From Corynebacterium flavescens (lineage in GTDB: Bacteria > Actinomycetota > Actinomycetes > Mycobacteriales > Mycobacteriaceae): DNA of 64,000 nucleotides. The translations under genes were made by a program, and so were the position numbers. Location: assembly GCF_008693105.1 (NCBI RefSeq), contig NZ_VXKK01000037.1, positions 54,210 to 118,209 on the forward strand, read 5' to 3'. The notes under the pieces are model-generated. The model ran no database searches and was not told where the DNA came from. It saw nothing but the letters and a program-made list of their open reading frames with translations. Positions 14,982 to 24,080 of this stretch are shown here, one piece after another (position 1 is the first letter of the stretch; each line of letters opens with the position of its first letter).

Positions 14982-15015
14982 CTATCAGCTAGATCCAGCC
15001 GGAGCTAGCTGATAG
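14982..15015 (-). other. Intercistronic hairpin between preA and permease
   Basis: A perfect 11-bp inverted repeat, CTATCAGCTAG (14982-14992)/CTAGCTGATAG (15005-15015), lies 6 bases after the preA stop. No T tract follows on either strand, so it may be an mRNA-stability or processing hairpin rather than a full terminator. Confidence 0.55.
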
Positions 15016-15020
15016 TGCGG

Positions 15021-16400
15021 TCAATGAATCTCTATTCCGACCTCCTTTCGGTAGGCTTCCATCGCCGTCCAATCATCCGCGAGCTCAGGACATTGTTTTG
15101 TTAGTTCGTCCCAGGTGATTGATGCACGGCCCGAATCAACGGAAACCATGTCAATACAGCCCTCAACTGGGCAGACGTTCGCGCATAATGCGCAGCCAAC
15201 ACAGTCGCTTTCCCTGACTCGCGGAGTCGGGCGAAGGTCTAACGTCCTCTTTCCATTAAGCAAAGGGTTGATCCCCGGGCTAACTACATCTCCGTCCGTA
15301 TTCACGAGGTCGATACATTGATGAGCCGTGTCATGGCATGCAGTCACACACAAGTTGCAACCAATGCACTTATCGAGGTTGATTCTCGCTACTGACTTCG
15401 CAGACAAGTCCAGCTCATTGAATGTGCCATGTGTGGCGAGGGCCTTACCCCGAAGATCTTCGATGGTCGCGAACCCCTTCTCATCCATCCAGTTGCTTAG
15501 GCCCTCACAGAGGTCCTCAATGATACGAAAGCCATGGGTCATCGCAGCTGTACAGACTTGCAAAGAAGTCGCGCCAAGCAACAAGAACTCCGCAGCATCT
15601 CTCCAAGTAGAGACACCACCCATGCCGGAAATCGGAATCTCTGCAGCTTGAACCACCTCGTCTTGCATCACCTCAGACAGCATGTGCAAGGCAATGGGCT
15701 TGGCCGAAGGACCTGCTAATCCACCGTGCGTCGACCTTCCCCCGATGGTGGGAGATACTTTAAGAGAGTCAAGGTCAACTTTTGTGACTGAGTTGATCGT
15801 GTTTATCAAGCTGAGCGCATCTGCTCCCCCGGCCAGGCCGGCCCGTGCAGACACGGTGATGTCAGTGATATTGGGAGTCAGCTTGACTATGACCGGCACT
15901 GACGCTGCTGAGGTGGCAAGCTGCGTATTGAGCTCACATAGGGCAGGGTTCTGGCCGACGGCAGATCCCATCCCCCGCTCCGACATTCCCTGCGGGCATC
16001 CGAAGTTAAGTTCTATTCCATCGGCACCGGCACTCTCTGCCGCTTTAACGTAATAGTCCCAAGTCTCCGGCTTTGCATCGACCATGATCGACACTATGAG
16101 GGCACGGTCAGGCCACTTCTTCTTGATCTGCTCAATCTCTCTCAAGTTGGTTTCGAGCGGCCTGTCCGAGATAACCTCCACGTTGTTGATGGCCAACATG
16201 CGCTTGCCTTCTTTTGTAAAAGACCCGTATCGGTTAGAAATATTGAGCACCGGCGGGCCAATGGTCTTCCAAACAACCCCTCCCCAACCTGCTTCAAAAG
16301 CCTTGTCCACTTGATAGCCGGAGTTCGTCGGAGGCGCTGAGGCAAGCCAGAACGGATTGGGGCTTTCAATGCCTGCGAACCTTGTCCTTAAGTCAGCCAT
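15021..16400 (-). CDS. preA: Dihydropyrimidine dehydrogenase subunit PreA
   Basis: 459 residues. With PreT it reduces uracil/thymine to dihydropyrimidines using NAD(P)H. A TIM-barrel FMN domain (residues ~1-310: FAGIESPNPFWLASAPPTN, ELNFGCPQGMSERGMGSAVG, ISGMGGVSTWRDAAEFLLLG) is followed by two ferredoxin 4Fe-4S motifs near 345 and 395 (CIGCNLCVTAC, CVGCALCANVC). The ATG is 6 bases past the preT stop. At the place where mammalian enzyme has its catalytic Cys (LACGQDP) this protein has Val (SAVGQNP). Confidence 0.93.
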   Translation of the reverse strand: MADLRTRFAGIESPNPFWLASAPPTNSGYQVDKAFEAGWGGVVWKTIGPPVLNISNRYGSFTKEGKRMLAINNVEVISDRPLETNLREIEQIKKKWPDRALIVSIMVDAKPETWDYYVKAAESAGADGIELNFGCPQGMSERGMGSAVGQNPALCELNTQLATSAASVPVIVKLTPNITDITVSARAGLAGGADALSLINTINSVTKVDLDSLKVSPTIGGRSTHGGLAGPSAKPIALHMLSEVMQDEVVQAAEIPISGMGGVSTWRDAAEFLLLGATSLQVCTAAMTHGFRIIEDLCEGLSNWMDEKGFATIEDLRGKALATHGTFNELDLSAKSVARINLDKCIGCNLCVTACHDTAHQCIDLVNTDGDVVSPGINPLLNGKRTLDLRPTPRVRESDCVGCALCANVCPVEGCIDMVSVDSGRASITWDELTKQCPELADDWTAMEAYRKEVGIEIH

Positions 16401-16406
16401 TGCTTT

Positions 16407-17726
16407 CTACTTCCCTTCCAGATAGTCATTAATCGCACGAGCCGCAAGCTTTCCGTCTTGCACCGCCATCACCGTCGATGCATCTCCGGTTACCCGTATC
16501 GCGTCGCCTCCTGCAAAGACGTTCTCGAACTGCCCCGTAGCTTTAAAGGACTCCACGTCCAAGAACCCGCGGTTTAGTCCTAATCCAAAGGAGTTTTCTT
16601 CTTCGTACTTCTCCTGGCCAATTGCTGAGATCACCATGTCGCAAGGAATGATGACGTCTGGCTCGCCCGAGGGGACCACACGCTTTCTGCCAGCTGCATC
16701 CACGCCATCGACTTCCATCCGGGTGCCTCGGATGCCGCTTACTTCTCCGTCCTCGTCGAGCAAGATTTCGGCCGGTGCTGCCAAGAACTGAAACTCAATA
16801 CCGAAGTTCGTGGCAAACTCGTACTCGGCATCGAAAGCCGTCATCTCACCAGGGGTTCGACGATAGATAATTGTTGCCTGGGCTCCACACTGCCGGGCGG
16901 TAGTGGCGGCATCGATTGCCGTGTTTCCGGCTCCGATGACGACTACTCTGCGGGGAGGAATCAACGAATCTGGAGCGGTCTTGAACTGCGCAATGAACTC
17001 TAATCCGTCCACGGCTTTGTCGGCACCGGGAAAGTCGAGCCCTGGAACTTTGCCCAGCCCTGTTCCCAGGTAAACAGCATCAAATTCACTTGCAACCCGC
17101 ACTAGTTCCTCCTGAGTCTCCAACGATGTATTTGTCGAGACTTTCACACCCAGTTGCTCGACCATCTTTACTTCATGGAGCGCTGCTTCTATAGGTTCCC
17201 GGAGGGTGATAATCCCATAAGTGGACAAACCTCCTGCCATTTCGCGCCGCTCCCATACCTCAACGAAATGCCCGGATTGGGCAAGAGTGGCCGCTGCAGA
17301 TAAACCAGCCGGACCAGATCCAACAACCAGTACTTTCTTTCCCGTCGGAGTCCCTGCTTTTAACAAGGCCTCGTCTTTGTGCGCACTGTAATCCGTGGCA
17401 TATCTCTGAAGCCTTCCGATGGAAATGGGGCGCTCAGTTTTGTTGAGGACACATGCGCCCTCACACAGCTCTTCGACGGGGCAGACCCTCGCACAGGTTC
17501 CTCCGAGGAAGTTCGCTTGGAGAATCGTCTTGGCAGAACCAGTTACGTTCCCGGTATCGATCTTCTTAATGAATCCAGGAATGTCTATGTGCGTGGGGCA
17601 CGCTTGCATGCACGGCGCATCCGCGCAATATAGACACCTTTCCGCTTCAAACTGCGCTTCTTCCGGCCTAAACGGTTGATGCAGTTCTTCCTGGCGCAGA
17701 CTTGGAAAAGGGAGTTGTGTAGTCAT
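16407..17726 (-). CDS. preT: Dihydropyrimidine dehydrogenase subunit PreT
   Basis: 439 residues, the NAD(P)H-oxidising FAD subunit partner of PreA. N-terminal Fe-S cysteines (CLYCADAPCMQACPTHIDIP; CARVCPVEELCEGAC) precede two nucleotide-binding folds: VLVVGSGPAGLSAAATLAQ for FAD and RVVVIGAGNTAIDAA for NAD(P). Length and order match the glutamate-synthase small-subunit family. It lies between a permease and preA with short spacing, so co-transcription is expected. Confidence 0.92.
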   Translation of the reverse strand: MTTQLPFPSLRQEELHQPFRPEEAQFEAERCLYCADAPCMQACPTHIDIPGFIKKIDTGNVTGSAKTILQANFLGGTCARVCPVEELCEGACVLNKTERPISIGRLQRYATDYSAHKDEALLKAGTPTGKKVLVVGSGPAGLSAAATLAQSGHFVEVWERREMAGGLSTYGIITLREPIEAALHEVKMVEQLGVKVSTNTSLETQEELVRVASEFDAVYLGTGLGKVPGLDFPGADKAVDGLEFIAQFKTAPDSLIPPRRVVVIGAGNTAIDAATTARQCGAQATIIYRRTPGEMTAFDAEYEFATNFGIEFQFLAAPAEILLDEDGEVSGIRGTRMEVDGVDAAGRKRVVPSGEPDVIIPCDMVISAIGQEKYEEENSFGLGLNRGFLDVESFKATGQFENVFAGGDAIRVTGDASTVMAVQDGKLAARAINDYLEGK

Positions 17727-17756
17727 GGGGGTTCTCCTATGGGGTGTCAGTTCGCG

Positions 17757-19319
17757 CTAGATTGCTTCTACAATCTCTTTCTTGCTGCTTAGAGCTTTGA
17801 TAGCCAATACCGAGAGGAAGCCGAGAGTCACGCCGATGGGCCAGCTGAAGGAAGCAAGTGCAGAGAATGCTGGGACGAGGGCGACAATGAGAGTCACGAT
17901 GCCGCAGAGAAGGAATGCCGCGATATAGGGAACGTTGAAGCCGCCGCTATAGTGGTAAGCCCCTTGAGGCGCAGAGGTATAGAGATCCTTGACAATGAAC
18001 TTTGACTTCTTGACCAAGTAGAAGTCCGCAATCAGGATTCCGAAGAGCGGACCAACAAGGGCACCGACTCCGCCGAGGAAGTAGTTAATGATGACCGGGC
18101 TTGAGTACATATGCCACGGCATAACAACGATTGCTAGGACAGCAGTGATAACGCCGCCAATCTTGAAAGTAATTGCTTTCGGTGCCAAGTGCGCGAAGTC
18201 AAAAGAGGCCGACACAAAGTTACAAATGATGTTGACGCCGACCTGCGCAACGGACACGGCCAGGGTCGCTACCAGTAAGAGCGTGATGGAATCAAGATCT
18301 CCGAGGAGCAAGATGGGGTCTGTGACTGCAGCGTCATAAACCTCCGCTGAAGCGATACCAATAATGACCGAAATCAAAGCAAAGGCTATGCCGTTCAAAA
18401 GCAAGCCAAGTGCGTTTCCACGACGGACAGAGGACTCGGAAGATGACATACGGGTAAAGTCTGCAAAGTTCAACATAGGTCCTGCCATGTAGGCAAGGAC
18501 CAAAGAAGCGACAGAAAGAACTCCGACAACAGCGGCACCACCGGTTAGAACCTGATCCGACATAGTGTAATTCCAGTCCAGCTTCCAGTCAGCGCGTGAC
18601 AGTGTCCACAGCGCCAATGCAATCATTGCGATCCAAATAGTGGGGCCAGCGAAGTCAGACAACCTACGCACGGTCTCCATCCCGCGATGCAGGACAAAAA
18701 GCTGCGCGGCCCAAAGAAGCAACAGACACATCCACCCAAGCTGCGACAGCCCCAGAAACATTGTGTTGTTCAAGGGCTCGAGGCCGGGGAAAATCTTCAG
18801 AGCTAAAATCAAGACTGCCTGCGAAGCCAAAAACGTTTGGATTCCGTACCAGCACACGGCCACAATCGCTCGCAAAAATGCAGGTATGTTGGCGCCATTT
18901 ACACCGAAAGACATACGGGCGAGAACCGGGAAAGGAACGCCGACGCGCTGCCCCGCTACTCCCATGAGATTTGATGCACCCCACATGGCAATCATGCCAA
19001 TAGCCATGCCAAGTAGAGCTTGCCATCCGTTGAGGCCTAGGGCCATGAAGCCGACAGCCATGGCATAGCCGCCGAGCGAGTGCCATGCGCTCATCCACCA
19101 ATTAAAAAGGCTTCCCGTCCCCCAGTTCCCCTTTCCGGTACGGGGCGCGATGTCTGGATTAAAAAGCCTGCCATTTGAAATGTGCTGGTCCGTTAGACCG
19201 TGCTCCGTGCGCCAGCTCGATGCTGCAGTAGAGGTGGCAACGGAAGCTTCCACCGTAGAGGGAATTGTAGCTGTTACTACAGTTGATTCCGGTTCTTTAC
19301 CGTGTTTCATGATGGTCAT
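17757..19319 (-). CDS. NCS1-family nucleobase/hydantoin permease
   Basis: 520 residues, about 12 membrane segments. NCS1 signatures: NPDIAPRTGKGNWGTGSLFN, RMSFGVNGANIPAFLRAIVA, GPMLNFADFTRMSSS. A polar N-terminal tail of ~50 residues is cytoplasmic. ATG 19319 has AGGAG 8 bases upstream. It is only distantly similar to the permease at 13263, so the operon appears to encode two importers with different substrate preference (for example pyrimidine base versus dihydropyrimidine or hydantoin); specificity cannot be read from sequence. Confidence 0.85.
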   Translation of the reverse strand: MTIMKHGKEPESTVVTATIPSTVEASVATSTAASSWRTEHGLTDQHISNGRLFNPDIAPRTGKGNWGTGSLFNWWMSAWHSLGGYAMAVGFMALGLNGWQALLGMAIGMIAMWGASNLMGVAGQRVGVPFPVLARMSFGVNGANIPAFLRAIVAVCWYGIQTFLASQAVLILALKIFPGLEPLNNTMFLGLSQLGWMCLLLLWAAQLFVLHRGMETVRRLSDFAGPTIWIAMIALALWTLSRADWKLDWNYTMSDQVLTGGAAVVGVLSVASLVLAYMAGPMLNFADFTRMSSSESSVRRGNALGLLLNGIAFALISVIIGIASAEVYDAAVTDPILLLGDLDSITLLLVATLAVSVAQVGVNIICNFVSASFDFAHLAPKAITFKIGGVITAVLAIVVMPWHMYSSPVIINYFLGGVGALVGPLFGILIADFYLVKKSKFIVKDLYTSAPQGAYHYSGGFNVPYIAAFLLCGIVTLIVALVPAFSALASFSWPIGVTLGFLSVLAIKALSSKKEIVEAI

Positions 19320-19384
19320 GAGATGTACTCCTGGTTGGTTTCACAGGGCGATTGAGATTTGTGTGCCCCGGGGATGGAAGAAGG

Positions 19385-20647
19385 CTAAGCCTTCAAGTGA
19401 TCGAGGTCTCCGGTGATGAGACGCGAAACAATATCTGTGTGAACAATGAGGCCTTGGACTAGGTCTTCATCAGCGGTGAACTCGCGCTCGCAGTGGGACA
19501 CTCCGCCTTCTGAGGGGACGAATATCATAACAGTGGGAACTTTGCGATTTAGAGGCACGGAATCGTGGCCGGCCATGGTTTCAATTCTCATGCAGCTAAC
19601 CCCCGTGTTCGCCGCTGCCTTTTCAGTGAGCACAACTCCGTCATCTGGGTAGCGCTGGTGGTCTCGGATATCGAAATCAACAGCCTCAATGGTGATGTCT
19701 CGAGCGCGAGCGACTTCCTCGCAGTAGTCGACCAGAATCTGGCGTGCTTTCTCGACATCTTCTCGGCGATGCCCTCGCAGGTCGATGACCAAGTTGACCT
19801 CACGCGGGACAACAATCGGCGAGTTCGGTTCTACGTTGAATTGCCCCACGGAAGTAACGATTTGCTCCTCTTCAAATTCCTCGACAACTTCCTCGGTTTT
19901 TAGTACCAGTAAAGAGGCCGCTGGCAGAGCGTCATGCCGATCTTTCATTATGGTCGCGCCCGTGTGGGACTGCTCGCCTAGTACTTTTACGTTAAGTTTC
20001 TGGGTGTACCAAGATTGCGTCACGGCACCTATCGCGATGGCATGACGCTCAAGGAGCCGACCCTGCTCGATGTGGATTTCTGCATAACTCGCGGGCACCG
20101 GGGCCTCATCCTCGCCGAGGTAGCCGATAGACTCCAAGGCTTCCCGCACTGTGGTGCCACCAAGGTCCTTTACTGCAAGCATTTCGTCGCGGTCGAAGAA
20201 TCCACACATGACAGAGGAACCCATAATGGATGGAGCAAAGCGTGCGCCTTCCTCATTGAACCAGTCAACAACCGCCACGTTGTACTGCGGAATAACTTCA
20301 CCGGCTTCAACGCGGCGCTTAAGCTCGATTGCCGCGTGAAAGGCCGCAATCACGCCGAAGCAGCCGTCAAATCTTCCACCGAGCGGTTGGGAGTCTAAGT
20401 GAGATCCCGTCAGCACGAAGTCCGCGTCGGGGATGAATGTGAGAAGAGCGAATACATTGCCGATGCTGTCTACACGGACTTCGAAGCCCTCCTCCTCGGC
20501 GCGCTGCTTGAACCAGTCGCGGATTCTCCCGTGCTCTGCTGTCCCTGCTTGTCGGTCGACTCCATTCCTAGCTGTAGCTCCAAACTGCCACGTATCGTGA
20601 AAGTCAGCCAGAAACTGATCAGTGTCTTGAATTACTGCGGTAGTCAT
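19385..20647 (-). CDS. M20-family N-carbamoyl-amino-acid hydrolase
   Basis: 420 residues. A dinuclear-metal amidohydrolase of the HyuC/AllC/beta-ureidopropionase type. Metal-site motifs: VLTGSHLDSQPLGGRFDG (His, Asp), DWFNEEGARFAPSIMG (Glu), EIHIEQGRLLE (His), and a C-terminal His in EGGVSHCEREF; substrate-binding tract AGHDSVPLNRKVPTVM. It probably cleaves N-carbamoyl-beta-alanine or N-carbamoyl-L-amino acids. It lies directly behind dihydropyrimidinase. GAGGAAA lies 7 bases before the ATG. Allantoate amidohydrolase is an alternative, but no allantoinase is nearby. Confidence 0.85.
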   Translation of the reverse strand: MTTAVIQDTDQFLADFHDTWQFGATARNGVDRQAGTAEHGRIRDWFKQRAEEEGFEVRVDSIGNVFALLTFIPDADFVLTGSHLDSQPLGGRFDGCFGVIAAFHAAIELKRRVEAGEVIPQYNVAVVDWFNEEGARFAPSIMGSSVMCGFFDRDEMLAVKDLGGTTVREALESIGYLGEDEAPVPASYAEIHIEQGRLLERHAIAIGAVTQSWYTQKLNVKVLGEQSHTGATIMKDRHDALPAASLLVLKTEEVVEEFEEEQIVTSVGQFNVEPNSPIVVPREVNLVIDLRGHRREDVEKARQILVDYCEEVARARDITIEAVDFDIRDHQRYPDDGVVLTEKAAANTGVSCMRIETMAGHDSVPLNRKVPTVMIFVPSEGGVSHCEREFTADEDLVQGLIVHTDIVSRLITGDLDHLKA

Positions 20648-20749
20648 TTAAAGTTTCCTCATCTCTTTGTGAGTGTGCTTTTGGGAAATGCTTCTTATCG
20701 CATAAGGAGCCTCGGGAAATGAGCTCCTTATTCTTGAATCAGGCAAGCT

Positions 20750-22171
20750 CTAGACCAGGTACTGGCAGGCCTGCCGCTTAATGAACTCGCCGTGGCCTTT
20801 CTTGCCTAAGTACTCACCGTTGTCTATGAGGACCTTTCCGCGGGAAATGACCGTGTCAACGTGGCCATCGACTTCGAAGCCTTCCCAGGCGGAATGATCC
20901 ATGTTCATGTGATGTGTCTTGTTCAGCCCGATCGACGTGTGCCCATTGGGGTCATAAATAACGATGTCACCGTCGGCACCAGGCGCGATAACGCCCTTCT
21001 TTCCATACATTCCGAACATGCGCGCCGGAGTGGTCGATGTGAGCTCCACCCAACGTTCCAAAGTAATCTCGCCAGTGACGACGCCTTGATACATCAAGTC
21101 CATGCGGTGCTCAACAGAACCGATTCCGTTGGGAATCTTTGAGAAGTCACCGATTCCGAGTTCTTTCTGGCCCTTAAAGCAGAATGGGCAGTGGTCTGTG
21201 GCGACGGTTTGGATGTCATTTGTCCTTAGCGCCTGCCAAATTCCCTCTTGGTGATGTTCGTGCTTCGAGCGCAGCGGAGTTGAGCACACCCACTTGGCTC
21301 CTTCAAAACCAGGTGCACCCAGCTGGTCCTCCAAAGACATGTACAGATATTGGGGGCAGGTTTCACCAAAGACGTTCTGACCGACATCCCGAGCTGCCGC
21401 CAGTTGCTCCACGGCCTGCTTTGCCGAGACATGAACGACGTAAAGTGGCGCGTTTGTAAGGTTTGCAAGCATAATCGCACGGTGCGTCGCTTCTTCTTCC
21501 ATCTGCCAGGCGCGCGCGACACCGTGGTAGTAAGGATCAGTCTTGCCTTGAGCGAGTAGTTCTCCGACCATTGCATCAATTGCCGGACCATTTTCCGCAT
21601 GCATCATGGACAAAAGCCCAGTGTCTGCAGCCTTACGCATCGCCTTATAGATCTGGGCATCGTCGGAGTAGAATACGCCCGGATAAGCCATGAAAAGCTT
21701 GAAACTTGAGACTCCCTCATCCATGAGGCCGTCCATTGCCGCCAATGAGTCTGCGTTGACATCACCGATTATCTGGTGAAATCCGTAGTCAACTGCGCAT
21801 TGGCCAGCGGCCTTATCGTGCCAATCTGCAAGACTGTCCACCACTTGCTCACCGTATTTTTGAACGGCGAAGTCGACAATCGACGTCGTACCACCCCATG
21901 CTGCCGCCCGAGTACCGGTTTCAAATGTATCCGAGGCCTCTGTGCCTCCGAAAGGCATTTGCATATGGGTATGTGCATCGATTCCTCCTGGAATGACGTA
22001 CTTACCCGTGGCGTCGATTGTGGAGTCCACGTTCTCCGCGAGGTTTTCACCCAGAGTCTTTGCCCCTGGCGCAAGTACAGCAGCAATCTTTCCATCTTCG
22101 ATCAGCACATCTGCCGCCCCCTTACCGGTCGCGCTGATGACCGTTCCTCCCTGGATTAATGTGGTTGGCAT
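20750..22171 (-). CDS. hydA: Dihydropyrimidinase (D-hydantoinase)
   Basis: 473 residues. Opens dihydrouracil/dihydrothymine to N-carbamoyl-beta-amino acids. Metal site: GGIDAHTHMQMPFGG (H-x-H), the Lys in SSFKLFMAYPGVF that becomes carbamylated, later His in YVVHVSAK and the catalytic Asp in TVATDHCPFCFKG. Length is typical of bacterial dihydropyrimidinases. AAAGGAG lies 8 bases before the ATG. It is the first gene of the operon; a dyad TGGGG-N4-CCCCA (22201-22214) lies 30 bases upstream. Confidence 0.92.
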   Translation of the reverse strand: MPTTLIQGGTVISATGKGAADVLIEDGKIAAVLAPGAKTLGENLAENVDSTIDATGKYVIPGGIDAHTHMQMPFGGTEASDTFETGTRAAAWGGTTSIVDFAVQKYGEQVVDSLADWHDKAAGQCAVDYGFHQIIGDVNADSLAAMDGLMDEGVSSFKLFMAYPGVFYSDDAQIYKAMRKAADTGLLSMMHAENGPAIDAMVGELLAQGKTDPYYHGVARAWQMEEEATHRAIMLANLTNAPLYVVHVSAKQAVEQLAAARDVGQNVFGETCPQYLYMSLEDQLGAPGFEGAKWVCSTPLRSKHEHHQEGIWQALRTNDIQTVATDHCPFCFKGQKELGIGDFSKIPNGIGSVEHRMDLMYQGVVTGEITLERWVELTSTTPARMFGMYGKKGVIAPGADGDIVIYDPNGHTSIGLNKTHHMNMDHSAWEGFEVDGHVDTVISRGKVLIDNGEYLGKKGHGEFIKRQACQYLV

Positions 22172-22200
22172 AAGTGCTCTCCTTTAAAGTATGCAGCGAG

Positions 22201-22214
22201 TGGGGACCACCCCA
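22201..22214. promoter_or_regulatory. Possible operator upstream of pyrimidine operon
   Basis: A 14-base dyad TGGGG-acca-CCCCA lies in the 317-base gap between hydA and the divergent aldo/keto reductase. A second, weaker dyad (CGTTA/TAACG) spans 22217-22240. No clear -35/-10 pair was found, and no regulator gene is adjacent. Confidence 0.3.
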
Positions 22215-22488
22215 TTCGTTATCTGTCGCTCTATAGGTAACGATGCCACTCGGCTACACCTACCAACAAGACGAATTCTGTTCATTTGGAGGGTGAAGTC
22301 GTGACACTTTGTACACCTGGACAAAACCCCAGTTAAACCGGTGGATAACACCTCAAAGTCAGTCGACTTTCGCAACTAAGGCAACACTTTCCACCCGTAC
22401 TATAGGCCGGCCAATCCCGGTTTCGACGGTTGTCTGCCTCAATCAACACTCCTGCGGCTCCCCGACGTTTCCGCGTAGTCTGGGCCGC

Positions 22489-23322
22489 ATGACAGTACCA
22501 ATGATTAAGTTGAATGACGGCAATTGCATTCCCCAACTGGGCTATGGGGTCTTCCAGGTAGATCCAGACAAAACGGAAGAGCTAGTGCTGGAGGCACTGC
22601 GTGTAGGCTATCGCCACATCGACACCGCGGCCATCTACGGCAATGAGGAGGGCGTTGGCAGGGCAATTGCCAAGTCAGGCATCCCGCGCGAAGAGCTCTT
22701 CATCACCACGAAGCTGTGGAATGATCGCCAGACTGACGCTGCGGCCGCGCTCGATGAATCACTTCACAAGCTGGGCCTAGATTACGTAGACCTCTACCTC
22801 ATCCACTGGCCCTGTCCCGCCAACGACCACTACCTCGAGGCGTGGAAAGAGCTCATCAAGCTGCGCGATGCGGGCAAGACTCGCAGCATTGGCGTATCCA
22901 ACTTCGAAATCGAGCACCTTGAAAAGCTCGAGACCTATACCGACGTAGAGCCCGTGGTCAACCAGGTAGAGCTGCACCCCTACCTGCAGCGGTGGCGCGA
23001 GCTAGATGCGTTCCGCGCGCACAACATCCAGATTGAGGCGTGGGGGCCGCTAGGCCAAGGCAAGTCCGATATCTTCGAACAGCCAGAGATTACCGAACCC
23101 GCGCACAAGTACGGAGTTTCCCCCGCCCAGGTCATCATCCGCTGGCACCTGCAGAACAACGTCATCGTATTCCCCAAGTCCGCCACGCCTTCCCGCATTG
23201 CGGAGAACTTCGACGTCTTCGGCTTTGAACTCAGCGAGGATGAAATGGCCGCCATAACGGGCCTGGATCGCGGCGAAGAGGGTCGCGGAGGCTCGCACCC
23301 CAATGACGTAAACGTGTCCTAA
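22489..23322 (+). CDS. Aldo/keto reductase
   Basis: 277 residues. NADPH-dependent carbonyl reductase of the 2,5-diketo-D-gluconate reductase/prostaglandin F synthase group. GYRHIDTAAIYGNEEGVGRA gives the Asp and Tyr, FITTKLWNDRQ the Lys and LYLIHWPCP the His; the IIRWHLQNNVIVFPKSATP segment binds the cofactor. The start is ATG 22489: TAGTCT lies 7 bases upstream and the protein then matches the family N-terminus (IKLNDGNCIPQLGYG). The longer frame to 22309 is not supported. Substrate unknown. Confidence 0.9.
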   Translation: MTVPMIKLNDGNCIPQLGYGVFQVDPDKTEELVLEALRVGYRHIDTAAIYGNEEGVGRAIAKSGIPREELFITTKLWNDRQTDAAAALDESLHKLGLDYVDLYLIHWPCPANDHYLEAWKELIKLRDAGKTRSIGVSNFEIEHLEKLETYTDVEPVVNQVELHPYLQRWRELDAFRAHNIQIEAWGPLGQGKSDIFEQPEITEPAHKYGVSPAQVIIRWHLQNNVIVFPKSATPSRIAENFDVFGFELSEDEMAAITGLDRGEEGRGGSHPNDVNVS

Positions 23323-23358
23323 CTCCGGACCACGCTCGACGAAATGGCTTCACAACAA

Positions 23359-23409
23359 ACCCCGCCGCCAAGCTTTCACAGCATTTAAGCTGTGGCTTGG
23401 CGGCGGGGT
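23359..23409. terminator. Bidirectional terminator
   Basis: A perfect 15-bp stem ACCCCGCCGCCAAGC (23359-23373)/GCTTGGCGGCGGGGT (23395-23409) lies between the convergent aldo/keto reductase and rpiB genes. Confidence 0.85.
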
Positions 23410-23441
23410 AATTAATTGCGTGGGCAGCTTGCCCGGAGCTG

Positions 23442-23918
23442 CTAGCGCGCGGGCGGGACCTCTGGGGCAACGCCGGTGCGCTCGAAATCAGAAAGAATGT
23501 CGATGCGGCGCTGGTGGCGCTCGGCCCGGGACCATTCTTGGTCCAAGAAAGCGTCAACGATGGCGAGAGCCTCGGCCTCGGAGTGCATGCGCCCGCCGAT
23601 GCCGATGAGCTGAGCGTTGTTGTGCTCGCGTGCGAGGCGGGCAGTCTCCTCGGACCATGCCAAGGCACAGCGTGCACCCTGGACCTTGTTGGCGGCGATC
23701 TGCTCACCGTTGCCGGAGCCACCAAGGACGATGCCCAAAGAACCCGGGTCATTGACGGTGCACTGCGCCGTCTCAATGCAGAATGCCGGGTAATCATCCT
23801 CGGCATCGTATTCGTGGGCACCGCAGTCGATGACCTCGTGTCCTTGCTTCTTCAAATGCTCGGCAATGGCATTCTTTGTCTCAAAACCGGCGTGGTCTGC
23901 TCCTAGATAAACGCGCAT
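23442..23918 (-). CDS. rpiB: Ribose-5-phosphate isomerase B
   Basis: 158 residues. Interconverts ribose-5-P and ribulose-5-P in the pentose phosphate pathway. MRVYLGADHAGFETK supplies Asp/His, and GGSGNGEQIAANKV holds the Glu used as base in the M. tuberculosis enzyme in place of the Cys of E. coli RpiB. ARLAREHNNAQLIGIGGRMH completes the site. TAGTAT is 7 bases before the ATG, suggesting a leaderless mRNA. The order rpiB-thioredoxin-fold-pepN is that of M. tuberculosis Rv2465c-Rv2467. Confidence 0.95.
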   Translation of the reverse strand: MRVYLGADHAGFETKNAIAEHLKKQGHEVIDCGAHEYDAEDDYPAFCIETAQCTVNDPGSLGIVLGGSGNGEQIAANKVQGARCALAWSEETARLAREHNNAQLIGIGGRMHSEAEALAIVDAFLDQEWSRAERHQRRIDILSDFERTGVAPEVPPAR

Positions 23919-24080
23919 GCCCTTGATACTACCGCCTTGCCGCTAGTTCGCAGGCGCTAGCCCACTTCTGGAGTAGGTGATGCCCCTGCGCAACCGTCCT
24001 GTGTTCTAGTGCGGGAAGCTTGCGAGAATTCGGGTGGCTTGGACATAACTGCCGACATAGCCGACTGGCGTACTGGCAGG

